Notes: a model not told the origin generated them from the letters alone. Shown: positions 17,672-28,462, counted from the stretch's first letter. The stretch: DNA of 64,000 nt from Metallosphaera hakonensis JCM 8857 = DSM 7519 (GCF_003201675.2 NZ_CP029287.2:2406001-2470000); one strand, 5' to 3'. Numbers and translations: made by a program.

Positions 17672-17947
17672 ATGGTTAGAAGATCAAGAGAAGAAATAAT
17701 CTTAAGTGTCTTGGAGGGGTGCTCCGGGATGGGGGCCAACAAAACCAACCTGATGTATAGGTCAGGTCTTAATTACGACTCGTTCTTAAGATATTTGAAC
17801 CATCTTATGCAAACAGGGTTAATATCATTCTCAGACGGCAAGTATAGATTGACCCGTAAGGGTTTACAGATTATGGAGAAGCTCCAAAAATATGCTGAGA
17901 TTAAGAGAAACCTTGAGGAAACCAGAAAATTACTCTCTGACGTTTAA
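17672..17947 (+). CDS. Small winged-helix DNA-binding protein (paralogue)
   Basis: A 91-aa protein with the same plan as 10361-10687: TNLMYRSGLNYDSFLRYLNHL, a glycine-containing wing, LTRKGLQIMEKL and a C-terminal charged helix (LQKYAEIKRNLEETRKLL) that likely forms a dimer coiled coil. Such proteins are common small archaeal regulators or chromatin proteins. It follows the signal peptidase operon in the same direction but with about 750 bp of repeat-filled space, so it is probably separately transcribed. Confidence 0.82.
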   Translation: MVRRSREEIILSVLEGCSGMGANKTNLMYRSGLNYDSFLRYLNHLMQTGLISFSDGKYRLTRKGLQIMEKLQKYAEIKRNLEETRKLLSDV

Positions 17948-18430
17948 TGAGAAGTTTATGCTCTATCCTCTATACAGCCGGAAATCTGCGGTATTCATCG
18001 TCCTTTGATTGATTTATTTTAATCCTTTTTTAGTTACTATTTTCTAGGTCCGGGATTTTAATTGATCATTTCGATGGTAGCTGAGGTTATAAGTTTATAT
18101 ATTATTACGTGCTTTCGTAATTAGCGATCATTAATAATTGGAAATTATAGATATAATTTTTAAAAATATAATTAGAAATGAGCCATTAATTAAACAATTT
18201 TTAAGCCCCTATTCTTTGTGTCTTTACGAATTTCTACGATACTTTGTAATCACCTTTAGGATCCAGCAATGATATGATCCATCTCCCATTCATTAGATAC
18301 AATCCTGTAAAAACACGCAGTCAGCGGGACTCTAACCATTGTAAATCAATATATTGAAAATACAATATCCATAGTATCTTGGCATCAAATAAGGTCGTTT
18401 TTCTAGGATCGTCTCTCACTATTAAGTCTC
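17948..18430. other. Intergenic stretch, A/T-rich, nothing recognised
   Basis: Nearly 480 bases with many stop codons in all frames. No repeat family defined here was found in it and no gene is called. Confidence 0.45.
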
Positions 18431-18838
18431 TCAAATCTTTCTCTTTATCCTCTCTAACCTTATCTCCTCATCAATGTTCTTAATGAATTCATCAATCCAT
18501 CTATCTGCGGTCATCAAGCCGAACAATCGTTCGAAAACGCCTTCATACTCTAGGCTCATGGTCACCAAGTTAGCCTCATATTGGAACACCAACCTCCCAG
18601 TTCCAACATCTCCGCTCCTCACCTGGAAAACATATCTAATCTCATCTCCCTTAAATACAGTCCCAGACAACTCAAATTTCCTGAAGGCGAAAGAGCCGTG
18701 GCCTGAAAACGAAGTTCCCATTGCACTAAACTCTTTCACAGAGGGGAAGAGTCGAGGTATAACGAACGTTGGATCCGAGAGAACAGCGAAAACTGCACCC
18801 CTTTCATGACTCACCTTAAATTTCCTGCTCGCCTTCAT
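18431..18838 (-). CDS. START/SRPBCC-like protein (DUF3211-type)
   Basis: A 135-aa protein starting MKASRKFKVSHERGAVFAVL, the usual first strand and helix of an SRPBCC ligand-binding fold, followed by antiparallel strands and a C-terminal helix (DRWIDEFIKNIDEEIRLERI). Similar small proteins, including DUF3211 and CoxG-like ones, bind hydrophobic ligands or assist cofactor enzymes. It is transcribed alone on the minus strand. The ligand is unknown; the fold call is moderate. Confidence 0.65.
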   Translation of the reverse strand: MKASRKFKVSHERGAVFAVLSDPTFVIPRLFPSVKEFSAMGTSFSGHGSFAFRKFELSGTVFKGDEIRYVFQVRSGDVGTGRLVFQYEANLVTMSLEYEGVFERLFGLMTADRWIDEFIKNIDEEIRLERIKRKI

Positions 18839-19164
18839 TTAAGAGAATAAGTATTTCAGAATTATAAGCGTATTTTTAACGGAATTTAATGGTGCGATTA
18901 ATAACGATTAATGGAGGACCCCATATAGATGTGTAGAAAATTCTATTTATGGGTAAATTACGCAACTATGCTAAGTAGTCTCATGATTAGGGATGTACTT
19001 AATTTAGACCCAGTTCGCTGAAATATCCAAATTCTCCCTAAGCAATCAAAAATAGGAAACCGTCCAGAATTTATCATTTTTAACATAGAGAATAATTCCT
19101 AGCTTAAGCAATAACCCAGCTATCATGGGAAACTTTAATAAATGATGATTAAGGTTCTAATTGT
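18839..19164. other. Divergent intergenic region
   Basis: About 325 bp between two divergent genes. It contains ATATAGATGTGTAGAAAA at 18926-18943, a string that recurs at 47911-47928 and may be an element end, but there is too little to define one. The downstream TATA-like TTTAATAAATG lies near 19135-19145. Confidence 0.4.
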
Positions 19165-20862
19165 ATGGTTCAGTACAAATGGGTTGCGTTATCTAACACT
19201 AGCCTCGGAGTGTTCATGGGTTTCATGAACGCCAATATCGTCTTGATTTCGCTTCCAGCTATTTTCAGGGGAATTGGAATCAATCCCTTTAATTCATTTC
19301 AATATCTTCTTTGGATATTGTTTGGGTACAGTATCGTGTCAGCGATCTTGGTTGTAAATGTTGGTAGAATATCAGACATATTTGGAAGGGTTAGGATGTA
19401 CAATTTGGGTTTCGCTATCTTCACTATTGGTTCGGTTCTACTTTATCTCACGCCTGGTAAAGGCGATGTTGCTGCCCTACAGCTAGTTATTTATAGGGTG
19501 GTTCAGGCAATTGGAGGCTCCTTTCTTATGGCTAACAGCGCTGCCATTTTATCAGAGGCCTTTCCCGCAAAGGAGAGGGGTTTCGCCTTGGGACTCAACG
19601 GTGTCATTGGTATTTTCGGAGGAGTGGCTGGGATCATTATTGGAGGAATCTTAGCATCGGTTTACTGGAGAGATGTTTTTCTAGTGAATGTTCCCATTGG
19701 TATCCTAGGAACAATTTGGTCCGTAAGGTCCTTGAAGCAATTGAGTAAACCAGATAGGAACCAAAAGGTTGACGTTCCAGGCAATCTCCTATTCGCCTTG
19801 TCCTTGATCTTAATCCTTGTTGGGATAACTTACGGGATCCTTCCCTACGGCAATCAGGTAACCGGGTGGACTAATCCATACGTTATATCATCAATATTGG
19901 CTGGATTAGCTCTCCTGGGAACTTTCTTCTTCGTGGAGAGTAAGGTGAGGGATCCAATGTTCAGGCTGGAGCTATTTAAGATCAGGGCATTCTCCATGGC
20001 ATCCTTCGCCATAATTCTGGCTCAACTGGCTTTCGGTGGCTTGCAACTAATGCTGGTACTCCTTCTCCAGGCTATATGGTTACCGCTCCACGGTTACAGC
20101 TATCAGGTAACGCCTTTCTGGGCCGGTATATATCTTCTACCATTATTGGCCGGTTTCGGGATCATGGGGTCCATAGCTGGGAAACTATCGGATAGGTACG
20201 GGGCTAGGACATTAGCAACGGTAGGCTTAGCTATACTTGGGGCTGGACTTCTCTTTCTGACAACTCTTCCCTATAATTTCAACTACCTCGAGTTCGCAAC
20301 GATAATATTCATCTTGGGAATAGGGAATGGTCTATTCGTTTCCCCAAACACGGCCTCTCTGATGAACGCATCGCCTCCGCGCCATAGAGGCTCAGCCTCG
20401 GGAATTAGGGCAATGCTCACTAACACAGGAAGCACCCTAAGCATTGGAATCTTCTTCACCATAGTGATTGAGGTACTTTACCTGGTCTTGCCGAGCACAC
20501 TGAGCTCAGCCTTGACTTCTGCAGGAGCGGCACAGCTGATTCCCTATATGACCAAGATACCTCCAACTGCAGCCATATTCGCTGCGTTCCTTGGTTACAA
20601 CCCGGTCTCTGCAATATTGGGGCAACTTCCTTCTGAAGTCGCATCTTCAATTCCTGCCTCGGTCATCTCTACCATTACCGCTAACACCTGGTTTCCAAAC
20701 GTGATTGCTCCAGCGTTCATGCAAGCTTTAAGGACAGCGTTCCTCACTGCCTCTTTCCTCTCCTTCGCAGCTGCAGTGATCTCGGCCCTGAGAGGAAAGA
20801 CAGTAATCTACGAGGAGAGAGTAGTCGCCACAGATCGACGGGAGAAACGAACTCCTGTTTAA
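19165..20862 (+). CDS. MFS drug/solute exporter, DHA2 (14-TM) type
   Basis: A 565-aa transporter with about 14 membrane helices. The loop after helix 2 reads [19 protein letters not shown] (motif A), and the helix-4/5 region has [20 protein letters not shown], typical of the EmrB/QacA (DHA2) proton-driven antiporters. The start follows a leaderless-like A/T patch; the ATG at 19165 gives the usual short cytosolic N-terminus. It is monocistronic. Substrates of the family include drugs, acids and metal complexes and cannot be predicted here. Confidence 0.88.
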   Translation: MVQYKWVALSNTSLGVFMGFMNANIVLISLPAIFRGIGINPFNSFQYLLWILFGYSIVSAILVVNVGRISDIFGRVRMYNLGFAIFTIGSVLLYLTPGKGDVAALQLVIYRVVQAIGGSFLMANSAAILSEAFPAKERGFALGLNGVIGIFGGVAGIIIGGILASVYWRDVFLVNVPIGILGTIWSVRSLKQLSKPDRNQKVDVPGNLLFALSLILILVGITYGILPYGNQVTGWTNPYVISSILAGLALLGTFFFVESKVRDPMFRLELFKIRAFSMASFAIILAQLAFGGLQLMLVLLLQAIWLPLHGYSYQVTPFWAGIYLLPLLAGFGIMGSIAGKLSDRYGARTLATVGLAILGAGLLFLTTLPYNFNYLEFATIIFILGIGNGLFVSPNTASLMNASPPRHRGSASGIRAMLTNTGSTLSIGIFFTIVIEVLYLVLPSTLSSALTSAGAAQLIPYMTKIPPTAAIFAAFLGYNPVSAILGQLPSEVASSIPASVISTITANTWFPNVIAPAFMQALRTAFLTASFLSFAAAVISALRGKTVIYEERVVATDRREKRTPV

Positions 20863-21321
20863 TTCTGGATATGATTATTTTCCACGGAATACATCAACTT
20901 TTTCCTGAAGAATAGTTAACATTAGAATGAGAGTCTATTCCGCATAAAAATCATTTGAACGAATCGTAAAAAGCCATAGGAGAGGTTATCTAGGGCTATT
21001 CAGGTTCTTCTCGTGAATTGTAATAATGAATAAGATGGATCCAACAAAGCAAGTTGTTAAGCGTTATCCACACAGTCACTACGGTAGTATTCAATTAAAT
21101 TCATTACAATTCTTTAAATAAACTGAACTCTGAATGGACGTCTTAATTCCTTGTCATTTAATCCCATAGGGGTTTTCTATACCACCTATTAATTATTCAT
21201 GGTCACTCACTTGAAGATAACGTCGAGAGGAGAAGTTTCTCCGTAATCCAAGATTTCAATGTTCCCTCGGTGCAAAAGTGTATTTGCAAAACCATTTTAA
21301 TTTTCATACCTACAATACCCC
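20863..21321. other. Intergenic stretch containing a decayed MITE
   Basis: Bases about 20985-21145 align with the IS256-related MITE (blocks GTGAATTGTAATAATGAAT, TATTCAATTAAATTCATTAC and TTTAAATAAACTGAACTC), but the outer ends have drifted. The promoter of the ABC ATPase gene lies at the right end (ATTTTAATTTTCATACC near 21293). Confidence 0.65.
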
Positions 21322-22032
21322 ATGGAATGTATAACGCTGACCAACGTAGTGAAGAGATTTGGAATCACTTACGCCTTGAATGGTCTCACCTTCTCCATCC
21401 CCTGTGGGGGTAGATACTCCTTGCTTGGGCCCAACGGTGCTGGGAAGTCTACAACCATGAAGATTCTTGCAGGACTGATCAGGCAAGATAACGGCGAAGT
21501 GTTAATCAGTGGGATGAAGCCGGGAACTAAGGAGGTCAAGAAGATATTAGCCTATCTTCCTGAGGATCCTGTTCCATACCGTATACTCACAGTGAGGGAG
21601 AACCTAGAGTACTTCGCATCCCTGAGAGGTATCCCAGATCCCAGGAGGAAAGCGGAGGATATGATAGATCTCTTCGGACTCAGGGAGTTTGAGAGGACTC
21701 AAGCTGGGAAACTCTCCAGGGGAAATCAGCAGAAGTTATCCCTTGCTCTCGTTCTCCTTCATGATCCCGAGATAGTCCTATTGGACGAACCTCTAAATTA
21801 CCTGGATATTCCAACGCAAGAGAGAATAATAAATATCCTGAAGGGAATGAACTCAACCTTTCTGGTTTCAACCCATATTATGTCCATAGCCTCTAGGCTA
21901 ACCGATCACGTTATCATGATATCCAGGGGTAGGGTGATCTGGGCGGGAAGCATATCCGACCTAAGAGCCTTGGGTCACGAGGACGAACCCATAGAGAGCG
22001 TTGTGTCAAGGATGATGTCCAATGATGGGTAA
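21322..22032 (+). CDS. ABC transporter ATP-binding protein
   Basis: A 236-aa ATPase with Walker A (GPNGAGKST), an altered signature ([13 protein letters not shown]), Walker B ([13 protein letters not shown]) and the switch histidine (STHIMS). It energises the membrane protein encoded next, with which it overlaps by 11 bp. The short domain and absence of a binding protein point to an export or processing type ABC system. Substrate unknown. Confidence 0.9.
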   Translation: MECITLTNVVKRFGITYALNGLTFSIPCGGRYSLLGPNGAGKSTTMKILAGLIRQDNGEVLISGMKPGTKEVKKILAYLPEDPVPYRILTVRENLEYFASLRGIPDPRRKAEDMIDLFGLREFERTQAGKLSRGNQQKLSLALVLLHDPEIVLLDEPLNYLDIPTQERIINILKGMNSTFLVSTHIMSIASRLTDHVIMISRGRVIWAGSISDLRALGHEDEPIESVVSRMMSNDG

Positions 22033-23371
22033 GCTCCTTAAGGTTATCATTCTATCTAGATTCCCAAAGAACACCATTCTTATGATCGTTCTTCTCGACG
22101 CCTTCCTCGTGGCCATAAGTCTGCCCGGAAGGAGTATCTCCCCAGTCATATCGCCAGAGTTCTCCCTTCTATCGACGTTGTATATTACCTTCCTCGTGGT
22201 AATATCTCCCTTCAACTCCAGGTTCAACCTCGTCACCAAATCTGACTCTGATTTTCTGGTAATGTTGCCCATTGACGACCATGAACTCATAGCTTCCTTG
22301 ATTGCGGGTTACTTTGTGGTGAGTCTTCTCTTCTCAGCCGTTTTCGTAGCCTGGTTCGTTTACGCCCTAGGGTTGGCGGGGCTATTGATTCCACCTTTTC
22401 TCGCCCTAGCGATCTCCTCGATGTCCGGGACGTTATATAACCTGAGTAATAGGCAAAAGGCAGTAGTTAGTGCTATCCTAGGTGCGTGGTTCCTGTCGGC
22501 ATTGGCTAAGTTTCCCCTCAGTCCGCTCTCAATGTTCGCTGGTTATGAATACGGTTATGTGATCCTCCCGATCTTCTCGTTAGCCCTCCTGGTCCTAGCT
22601 CTTAAACGGTTCAATTACACCGCATTCTCTACTCTCTCCTATACTCCACCAGGTAAAGTAGAGGTCAAGAGGGAGATAACGTTCAGTCCAGGTAATCCCT
22701 TCTTCCTAATGCTTTCCCGCAACTTGAAGATATTTGAACTAGGGGGGAGGATGAACCTAATGGGTAGTTACACCTTTGTATCCAGGAGAGTGGAATGGTG
22801 GAAGGTTCTCTCGTTGACCACTGCGGCCTCGGTGGCTCTTTTGCTTCTAAACTTCCTAGGTTTAAGGGGATTTCTTGTAAGTTTCTACGTCCTCTTAGGA
22901 GCTTGGATCTTCACAGTCTCATACTCTAACTCGGCCTTCATATCTGAACCGATCTGGCTAGATATGAACGTAATGAGCCCTCTTCAGTTTGCCAGGTATT
23001 ACGTTTTAAGTAAGGCATCTTCGGTGGCGTTGATGTTGCTCCCAATCTCTGTGGCTTTCCTCTTAATGGGAAGGCCAGGCTTTGCCATTGCCATATTGTT
23101 AGATCTTCCCCTCAGTTCGATCACAATCATGTCACTCTACGCTAGGTTCTATCAGGTGAACTTTCAGAATCCAATGACCTTCAGTGCGTCAAGGTACCTC
23201 GTTGGGCTCTTGACCACTATCCCTCTGGTGGGGATAGTGTTAGTGGCGTTTCTACCACTCCCTGGAGTCGTGGTAGGAGTTACGCTGTTTGAGAGCTTCA
23301 TCTCTCTCCCCTTCATGATGATGGGAGGATATTGGGCTAAGGTAGTAGAGAAGGTGGTGACTACGGTTTAG
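22022..23371 (+). CDS. ABC transporter membrane subunit
   Basis: A 449-aa protein with about 10-12 hydrophobic segments and a central loop (about 215-250). The gene starts inside the end of the ATPase gene (ATG at 22022), showing translational coupling. Residues such as [14 protein letters not shown] before a membrane block resemble ABC-2-like exporters of the crenarchaea. Together with 21322-22032 it forms a two-gene transporter; the substrate is not evident. Confidence 0.8.
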   Translation: MMGKLLKVIILSRFPKNTILMIVLLDAFLVAISLPGRSISPVISPEFSLLSTLYITFLVVISPFNSRFNLVTKSDSDFLVMLPIDDHELIASLIAGYFVVSLLFSAVFVAWFVYALGLAGLLIPPFLALAISSMSGTLYNLSNRQKAVVSAILGAWFLSALAKFPLSPLSMFAGYEYGYVILPIFSLALLVLALKRFNYTAFSTLSYTPPGKVEVKREITFSPGNPFFLMLSRNLKIFELGGRMNLMGSYTFVSRRVEWWKVLSLTTAASVALLLLNFLGLRGFLVSFYVLLGAWIFTVSYSNSAFISEPIWLDMNVMSPLQFARYYVLSKASSVALMLLPISVAFLLMGRPGFAIAILLDLPLSSITIMSLYARFYQVNFQNPMTFSASRYLVGLLTTIPLVGIVLVAFLPLPGVVVGVTLFESFISLPFMMMGGYWAKVVEKVVTTV

Positions 23372-23595
23372 TTCTGGGCTACCAGGTAAATTGCGTAATA
23401 GATCTGAAAATGACTTGATGTGATCGATGAGTCAGTAATATCAAGAGGAAGCAAGACAACTACTTGAGTTAAATGTGAAGATAGTGACGAGTGTAGATAT
23501 CATGAAACTACTCATTCAGTACTGCATAAGGGATCATCCTCAACCTCCGAGCTGGGACTTCTACTGGAAGCTACGTTCCTCACTATTGAAATCCC

Positions 23596-24828
23596 TCATA
23601 AATCCTGGTCCCTCCCCATTACCCAGTCGGCTAGTTCCACCTCCCTAATCCCCTCCTCTAGAGTCCTAGTCTCCCCCTCAAGTGAAACTATCACGGCCTC
23701 CCTCACCTCGGTCTCCTGCATAGCCTTTCTCACCTTACTCACGTGTTCGGTGTCTACGTTCAAGGTGACCTCCACTAAGGATTTCCTCCGGCCTCTCATG
23801 GCCATGAAGTCCACCTCCCCCCCATCCTTCAGCATGTAGTAGTTTACCGCCCAAGATCTCTTGAGTAACTCCGTAAAGACCAAATTCTCCAACTTCCTCC
23901 CCAGGCTGTCCTGGGAGTCTCCCGAGTCGTAGAGGGAGGCTATGCCCAGGTCCACCAGGTATAGCTTCTTAGGTGATATTGCCCTCCTCCTCTCAGAGTA
24001 GTCGAATCTCTTTACGGGGAAGAGCAGGAAGGCCCTCCTCATGTACTCGGCGTAGTTCATAACGGTCTTGACGTCAACCTCTACTCCCATCCCTTTCAAA
24101 ACCTTCCTCACCGAGTTCCAGGTAATCATATTAGAGTAATTGGACAGGAGGAGGTCAAAGACTGCCCTGAACTGTTCCACGTCCCTTATCCTGTTCCTCT
24201 CCACCAGGTCTCTGTAGAAGACGGTCTCCACAATATCGATGAGTTTCTCCCTAGACCTGTAGATCCAGGGCTCTGGGAAACCACCCCACTCCAGGTAGTC
24301 CTTTAGTGTACTGTTGAACTTCCCCTTCTCTCTGAAGTCCCTACCAAGAGAAGGTAAGAGTTCCCTAAGGGAGAGGGGAAACACTATCTGAGTGGACTGC
24401 CTCCCCCTCAACCTACTCGGGATCTCCGAAGAAAGGAGAGAGGAGGAGGAGCCAGACACCGTCAGCTTGAAATCCTTCACGTCGTGGAGCCACCTAAGCT
24501 TGAAGTCCCAGTCCTTCCAGTCTTGAACCTCATCGAGGAAGAGGTAAACTTTACCTTCTGGATACTCGGACCTGACGAGCTCGGCCAGCCTACGTGCGTC
24601 AATTCCCCTGAATAGGGGGTCGTCCAAGGAGACGTATATAACTCTCTCCTCAGACTCCATGAGTCTCCTGACTTCCTTGAGCATCAGAAAAGTCTTTCCT
24701 ACCCTTCTGGGTCCTGCCAATACTGTGATGTCCAGGGAAGAGAGATCTAGCTTGATCTCCCTAGGTATTTCCCTGATAAACTGGAGCGCCCCCACATACT
24801 CCTCCGTGATTTCCCTTAAGTTTATCAT
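23596..24828 (-). CDS. AAA/DUF4143-type ATPase
   Basis: A 410-aa protein of the AAA_14 plus DUF4143 architecture: Walker A GPRRVGKTF (about 38-46), Walker B VYLFLDEVQDW, sensor-like LTVSGSSSSLL, then a nuclease-like C-terminal DUF4143 region with KKLYLVDLGIASL and GGEVDFMAMRGRRKSLVEV. The latter GxxVDF...VEV block resembles a PD-(D/E)xK core. Such ATPases are common, variable, often mobile genes of unknown role in archaea. A perfect 23-bp palindrome lies between its TATA box and start codon, suggesting tight repression, perhaps by its own product. Confidence 0.88.
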   Translation of the reverse strand: MINLREITEEYVGALQFIREIPREIKLDLSSLDITVLAGPRRVGKTFLMLKEVRRLMESEERVIYVSLDDPLFRGIDARRLAELVRSEYPEGKVYLFLDEVQDWKDWDFKLRWLHDVKDFKLTVSGSSSSLLSSEIPSRLRGRQSTQIVFPLSLRELLPSLGRDFREKGKFNSTLKDYLEWGGFPEPWIYRSREKLIDIVETVFYRDLVERNRIRDVEQFRAVFDLLLSNYSNMITWNSVRKVLKGMGVEVDVKTVMNYAEYMRRAFLLFPVKRFDYSERRRAISPKKLYLVDLGIASLYDSGDSQDSLGRKLENLVFTELLKRSWAVNYYMLKDGGEVDFMAMRGRRKSLVEVTLNVDTEHVSKVRKAMQETEVREAVIVSLEGETRTLEEGIREVELADWVMGRDQDL

Positions 24829-24850
24829 GTTTAGAATACTATTCTAAACA
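24828..24850. promoter_or_regulatory. Perfect 23-bp palindromic operator at the ATPase start
   Basis: Two 11-bp arms, TGTTTAGAATA and TATTCTAAACA, are separated by one base. The palindrome begins at the A of the start codon and the TATA-like TTTAAATTAA (24851-24860, minus strand) lies directly upstream of it, so a bound protein would cover the transcription start of a leaderless mRNA. Confidence 0.75.
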
Positions 24851-25021
24851 TTAATTTAAAGATTTGGATCTCCATTCCAAACCTAGTGTAAACCCTAGAG
24901 TCCATGCGGGGATTCATAAATGAGGTTTATCCGTTGGAACGTGAAAACTCTTTTGAAGACACTTATATTTCAAGATGATCCTGGTCCATTTCTAGACGTC
25001 TCAGAGTCCGCGGTCATTGAA

Positions 25022-25257
25022 GGGGAGTGTTCTAATGTAGACATCTTACTCGATAAATTATCGTGTAATTATCTAGGTCGGGCGTGAAATGGAAGTCTAG
25101 TAGAAAGGTTCTTACGCGGGGGCCGTGAGATACGATGGGGAGTGAGATGGACCTCACAACCCTCGCATAACTTATAATCTTGATCTTGAGGAATTTAAAC
25201 CTTAAGCCAAGGAAGCACCGCTTGAATAACGTGGCGCTGGCCGTGGCATACGTCATG
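25022..25257. mobile_element. Remnant of the IS1-type element
   Basis: The left end GGGGAGTGTTCTAATGTAGA matches the IS1-type terminal repeat. The following bases to 25257, read in reverse, align with 11935-12050 of the complete element (shared GGTTTAAATT and TATGCGAGGG blocks). No transposase remains. A 74-codon frame on the minus strand here is element sequence, not a gene. Confidence 0.7.
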
Positions 25258-25262
25258 GGAGG

Positions 25263-25622
25263 GAACTGTTCTCATGCAGTCATCCTATTCGAGATATATC
25301 TGTAATATTATATAAGATTATCAATAATAATATATTATATCCCCTTAAATAAGATCCTCTTAAATAAGGGCCCATTTAAGGGGATCCTCTTCAACGGAAA
25401 CAGTCTCGGCCCCGAGATTTTTAAACTCTGCAAGGGTAAGTATTTCCACTGGCATCTGCGTTGAGTCTCTTTGTCCTTTCACGTAAACGTTTACAAGATT
25501 ACTTCATCCCTTGATATCTCTAAGTCCTTTCGCACGAATATTGTTGAAGGAGTAATTCTTGGACTATTCTAAATATTCTCCCTGTTTATTATGGAATAAG
25601 ACGGCTTCATGAGAACACTCCC
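25263..25622. mobile_element. Second decayed IS1-type derivative
   Basis: The left end GAACTGTTCTCATGCAGTCA and the right end GGCTTCATGAGAACACTCCC are terminal repeats of the IS1-type element about 360 bp apart, enclosing non-coding sequence with CCCTTAAATAAGATCCTCTT-type internal repeats. It is a deletion derivative or MITE of this family, directly beside the previous remnant. Confidence 0.7.
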
Positions 25623-26061
25623 TAATAGCTGGGTGTACACATCCTTTAACCTAGTTATGGAAAAGGAAATAAGGACAACGGTCTGACATTAAACATCGTG
25701 ATACACAATGAAATTCCGATGACATCTTACGGAAACCTCTGGAGCTAGCTAATTTTTTAAAAACCTCCAATGTAGATTGAAAGTTTCTATCATAACTCCG
25801 TCTTATGTTGTTATCTACATTAAAATGAAGAATAAATATTAAAGTAATTATTCATAAGAATTATAGAGTGAAACAATTTTCCGATAAATGCTATTCCGAA
25901 TCCCCTAGGTTAGGAATGTTAACCAAGATAAACGGTTAGACTGACGAGTCCTGATGAAAGTCCTCACTCAGACTGAGCTGGATTCAAACACGAGGAACTA
26001 AATAAGTAGAATCAAAAGTCGACTTTCCAGTGGATCTGAGGTGGTCCTTTTCCTTCAAACG
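25623..26061. other. Intergenic stretch between IS elements
   Basis: About 440 bp with no gene recognised. It may contain the lost continuation of the zinc-ribbon gene interrupted at 27416, but I could not recognise it. Confidence 0.4.
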
Positions 26062-27416
26062 TCAGTATGGGGATCTCATTCTTATGAGATAAATGAGGAT
26101 ATTACTTAGATTGAATTTGATCGGTACTATTCAAATATCATGATATATATTTTGTGAAAATAATTGCTAATAAATCAGTTTAGTATTCTAAAGATTAAAT
26201 ATATAGAATTAATTTCACGTAGCTGGGAGGAGATGCATAGGGTTAGCTGAGGTTGAGGGGAATGAGGTCTTCACTTCACGTAACGCGAGTTCCTGTTTCG
26301 CTCTTACCTCTCGGTCCAGGAGGTTCGAGAGGGAGACCGAGAACTCCCATAACTTGACCTTCCTCCAAGAGCGGATCATGAGCCAGACGTTCAAGAGAAA
26401 ATAGGAGAGGAGGACGAGGACCAGTTCCTTCCTCACGTCACAGGTCCTGGTCCTGATCCTGAGCTCCTCAAGGGAGCGGAAGGCGTTCTCCACTCCCCAC
26501 CTCTCCCTGTACGTCTCTGCCAACGCTATGGCACCGTGAAGGTCGGTCTCCCTCCTCACGAGGAAGGCGACGATCTTGCCGTCTCCCTTCCTCAGGACAA
26601 TGAGGTAAGCTCCGGTCCAGTGTCTCACGCAGAGGAAGCCCGTGTACCTAACTTCGCCGAGGCTCACGTTCACGTCCTGCAACATCCCCACGTACTTCTT
26701 GTACATCTGGGCCTTCGCAATAACGAAGTCTAAGCCCAACTCCAAGAGGAACTTGATCACCTCATTCACCGCGAACTCCCTGTCCGCGAAGACCATGACG
26801 AGTCTCAGCCTGTCCTCCTTCAACTCCCTCACGATTACCTCCATCACCGTCTTGAAACCCTCAGCTACGTTCTTCACGGTCACGGGGATCACGTCCAGGA
26901 AGCTCCTCTTCCTCCCCAGGAGAAAGATCGCGGCTTGAACGAGTCCCCACGACGTCCCCTTAGTGGGCTTTATCCTGCTCAAGAGGCTCTTGTTACCGTG
27001 GTACTGGGGTATGGCGTGGAAGTCCACCGCTACCTTCCTGTCCCTGACCTCCCTCAACCTCCTCCTCCCCAACTCCCTCAATGCCTCCCTCACGTCCTCA
27101 ACTTCAACGCGGTTCAGCTTCAGTGCACGTCTCCCCTCGTTCCCCAACCTGCTCAGGTAGCTCCCCATCGCCTTAAACAAGGCACTGAGGAGCTCCTCAG
27201 GGAAAAGCATTTTAGCGAGGACCGCGTAAATTATCTTGAGGGCGGACCTGGCGAAATCCCGGTTGAACTTCGCCAGTTTCGTTTGATTCACCCGTTTCAT
27301 ATGTTCAGGTTCGCCCTCGCGTATACAAACTTTTCTCCAGAAATTCCCATCCTCTCAACTTTTTCTGGATTTCACTCATCTCGTTTTTTACGCGAAAAAC
27401 GAGATTCCCATACTGA
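26062..27416 (-). mobile_element. ISH3/IS4-like insertion sequence, about 1355 bp
   Basis: Inverted ends TCAGTATGGGGATCTCATT and (reverse) TCAGTATGGGAATCTCGTT bound a single transposase gene on the minus strand. A partial copy of the left end is at 9421-9607. No clean target duplication is visible; the flanks CAAACG and TGTAAG differ. It truncates the zinc-ribbon gene at its right side. Confidence 0.85.
26215..27300 (-). CDS. ISH3/IS4-like DDE transposase
   Basis: A 361-aa transposase. The DDE core is visible as KVAVDFHAIPQY (first Asp), RLVMVFADREFAV (second Asp) and ETYRERWGVENAFRSLEELR, the Y(2)R(3)E(6)K-like signature of IS4-related enzymes. The reading frame is intact and ATG at 27300 lies about 115 bp inside the right terminal repeat, so the element may be functional. 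Confidence 0.88.
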   Translation of the reverse strand: MKRVNQTKLAKFNRDFARSALKIIYAVLAKMLFPEELLSALFKAMGSYLSRLGNEGRRALKLNRVEVEDVREALRELGRRRLREVRDRKVAVDFHAIPQYHGNKSLLSRIKPTKGTSWGLVQAAIFLLGRKRSFLDVIPVTVKNVAEGFKTVMEVIVRELKEDRLRLVMVFADREFAVNEVIKFLLELGLDFVIAKAQMYKKYVGMLQDVNVSLGEVRYTGFLCVRHWTGAYLIVLRKGDGKIVAFLVRRETDLHGAIALAETYRERWGVENAFRSLEELRIRTRTCDVRKELVLVLLSYFLLNVWLMIRSWRKVKLWEFSVSLSNLLDREVRAKQELALREVKTSFPSTSANPMHLLPAT

Positions 27417-27585
27417 TGTAAGTCGGAGGATATCCCCACGACTGTCCCCCAATTGGAGGTGGGTTCTGATTAGGCGGAGAAGGTACACTCGGAGAGTAAA
27501 CCGACTGTAGATTATACCCACAGGACGAACAAAAGAGAGCATTATCAGGATTTTGTGCTCCACACCTAGGACAATATTTGGGCAT
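27417..27585 (-). pseudogene. Zinc-ribbon protein gene truncated by an IS
   Basis: The minus strand starts MPKYCPRCGAQNPDNALFCS, a C4 zinc ribbon (CPRCG...CSSCG) followed by a proline/tyrosine-rich linker (SPPNQNPPP). Similar archaeal proteins carry a membrane or repeat domain after the linker. About residue 56 the sequence enters the IS end and a stop follows after nine element codons (extending to 27388). The rest of the gene is missing. Confidence 0.75.
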
Positions 27586-27760
27586 ACATATCTATTCATT
27601 TAACGAGTTATAAATTCTTCTGAATTAATTGTGTTTCTAGTTAGAGGTTTTTTGCCAAACTCCTGAGAGGACAGATTCAAGACTGCTACTTGGAAGTCTA
27701 GAAAATCCTGAAACGGTATGGGCTAGTTAATCTTAAAGTTAATCAGGTTTCAGAGTTTGC

Positions 27761-28462
27761 ATGGATTCCAGTGTAGAGGCTAGCGACGAAGAATTGAAAA
27801 AGATTTACGAGGATATCCCACCCAGTTACGATAGGGCCAACAGGTTCATCTCGTTTAATCAGGACGTGAAGTGGAGAGCTAACCTGGTTAAGACTTTGCT
27901 GAAGTTTTGCCCCAACCCATCTAAGGTCCTGGACGTGGCGGCTGGCAAGGGAGAACTTTCGTATGTCCTAAGGAAGTATTGGCCAATCGTTCTCCCAGTG
28001 CTCACCGATTACGCTGAGAACATGTTGAGGTCGAGCGTAGTTGAGGATGATAAAGTTCAGGCATCATTTGATCACCTTCCATTCAGGGATAGTTCCTTTG
28101 ATATTGTTATGAGTAGTTTCGCTCTCCACGCATCGGATGACATAGAGGTTGTTATAGGAGAAATGGCAAGAGTCTCTAAACACGTTATGGGCTTCATAGC
28201 TATGGGTAAGCCAGATAATCCCGTGAAGAGAGCCTACCTTGGACTTTACCTGAGGTTCGTCATGCCCTATATAGCCCGGTTTGGAGGGGCAAAGCCCAGG
28301 GATTACAAGTACATATATTTCATATTTAGGAGGCTCCACACTAACTCTTGGTATAGATCCCTGTTCTCAAGGGTTCTAAACGTTATAGTTTACAAGGAAC
28401 TGGCCCTAAATCTATTTTACTTTGTAGTTGCCATGAAGAGAAATGAACTTCAGGTGAATTAA
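27761..28462 (+). CDS. SAM-dependent methyltransferase, UbiE/MenG-like
   Basis: A 233-aa class I methyltransferase. Residues 20-40 ([20 protein letters not shown]) match the UbiE/MenG N-terminal signature and VLDVAAGKG (56-64) is the SAM-binding motif [16 protein letters not shown] is motif II. UbiE/MenG enzymes methylate the quinone ring precursor; in Sulfolobales the quinone is caldariellaquinone, so a role in its synthesis is plausible but not proven. ATG at 27761 follows an A/T-rich TTAAAGTTAATC. Confidence 0.85.
   Translation: MDSSVEASDEELKKIYEDIPPSYDRANRFISFNQDVKWRANLVKTLLKFCPNPSKVLDVAAGKGELSYVLRKYWPIVLPVLTDYAENMLRSSVVEDDKVQASFDHLPFRDSSFDIVMSSFALHASDDIEVVIGEMARVSKHVMGFIAMGKPDNPVKRAYLGLYLRFVMPYIARFGGAKPRDYKYIYFIFRRLHTNSWYRSLFSRVLNVIVYKELALNLFYFVVAMKRNELQVN

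Noticed and set aside
25032-25256. 74-codon open frame, minus strand
   Set aside because: It aligns with non-transposase sequence of the IS1-type element, so it is element debris.
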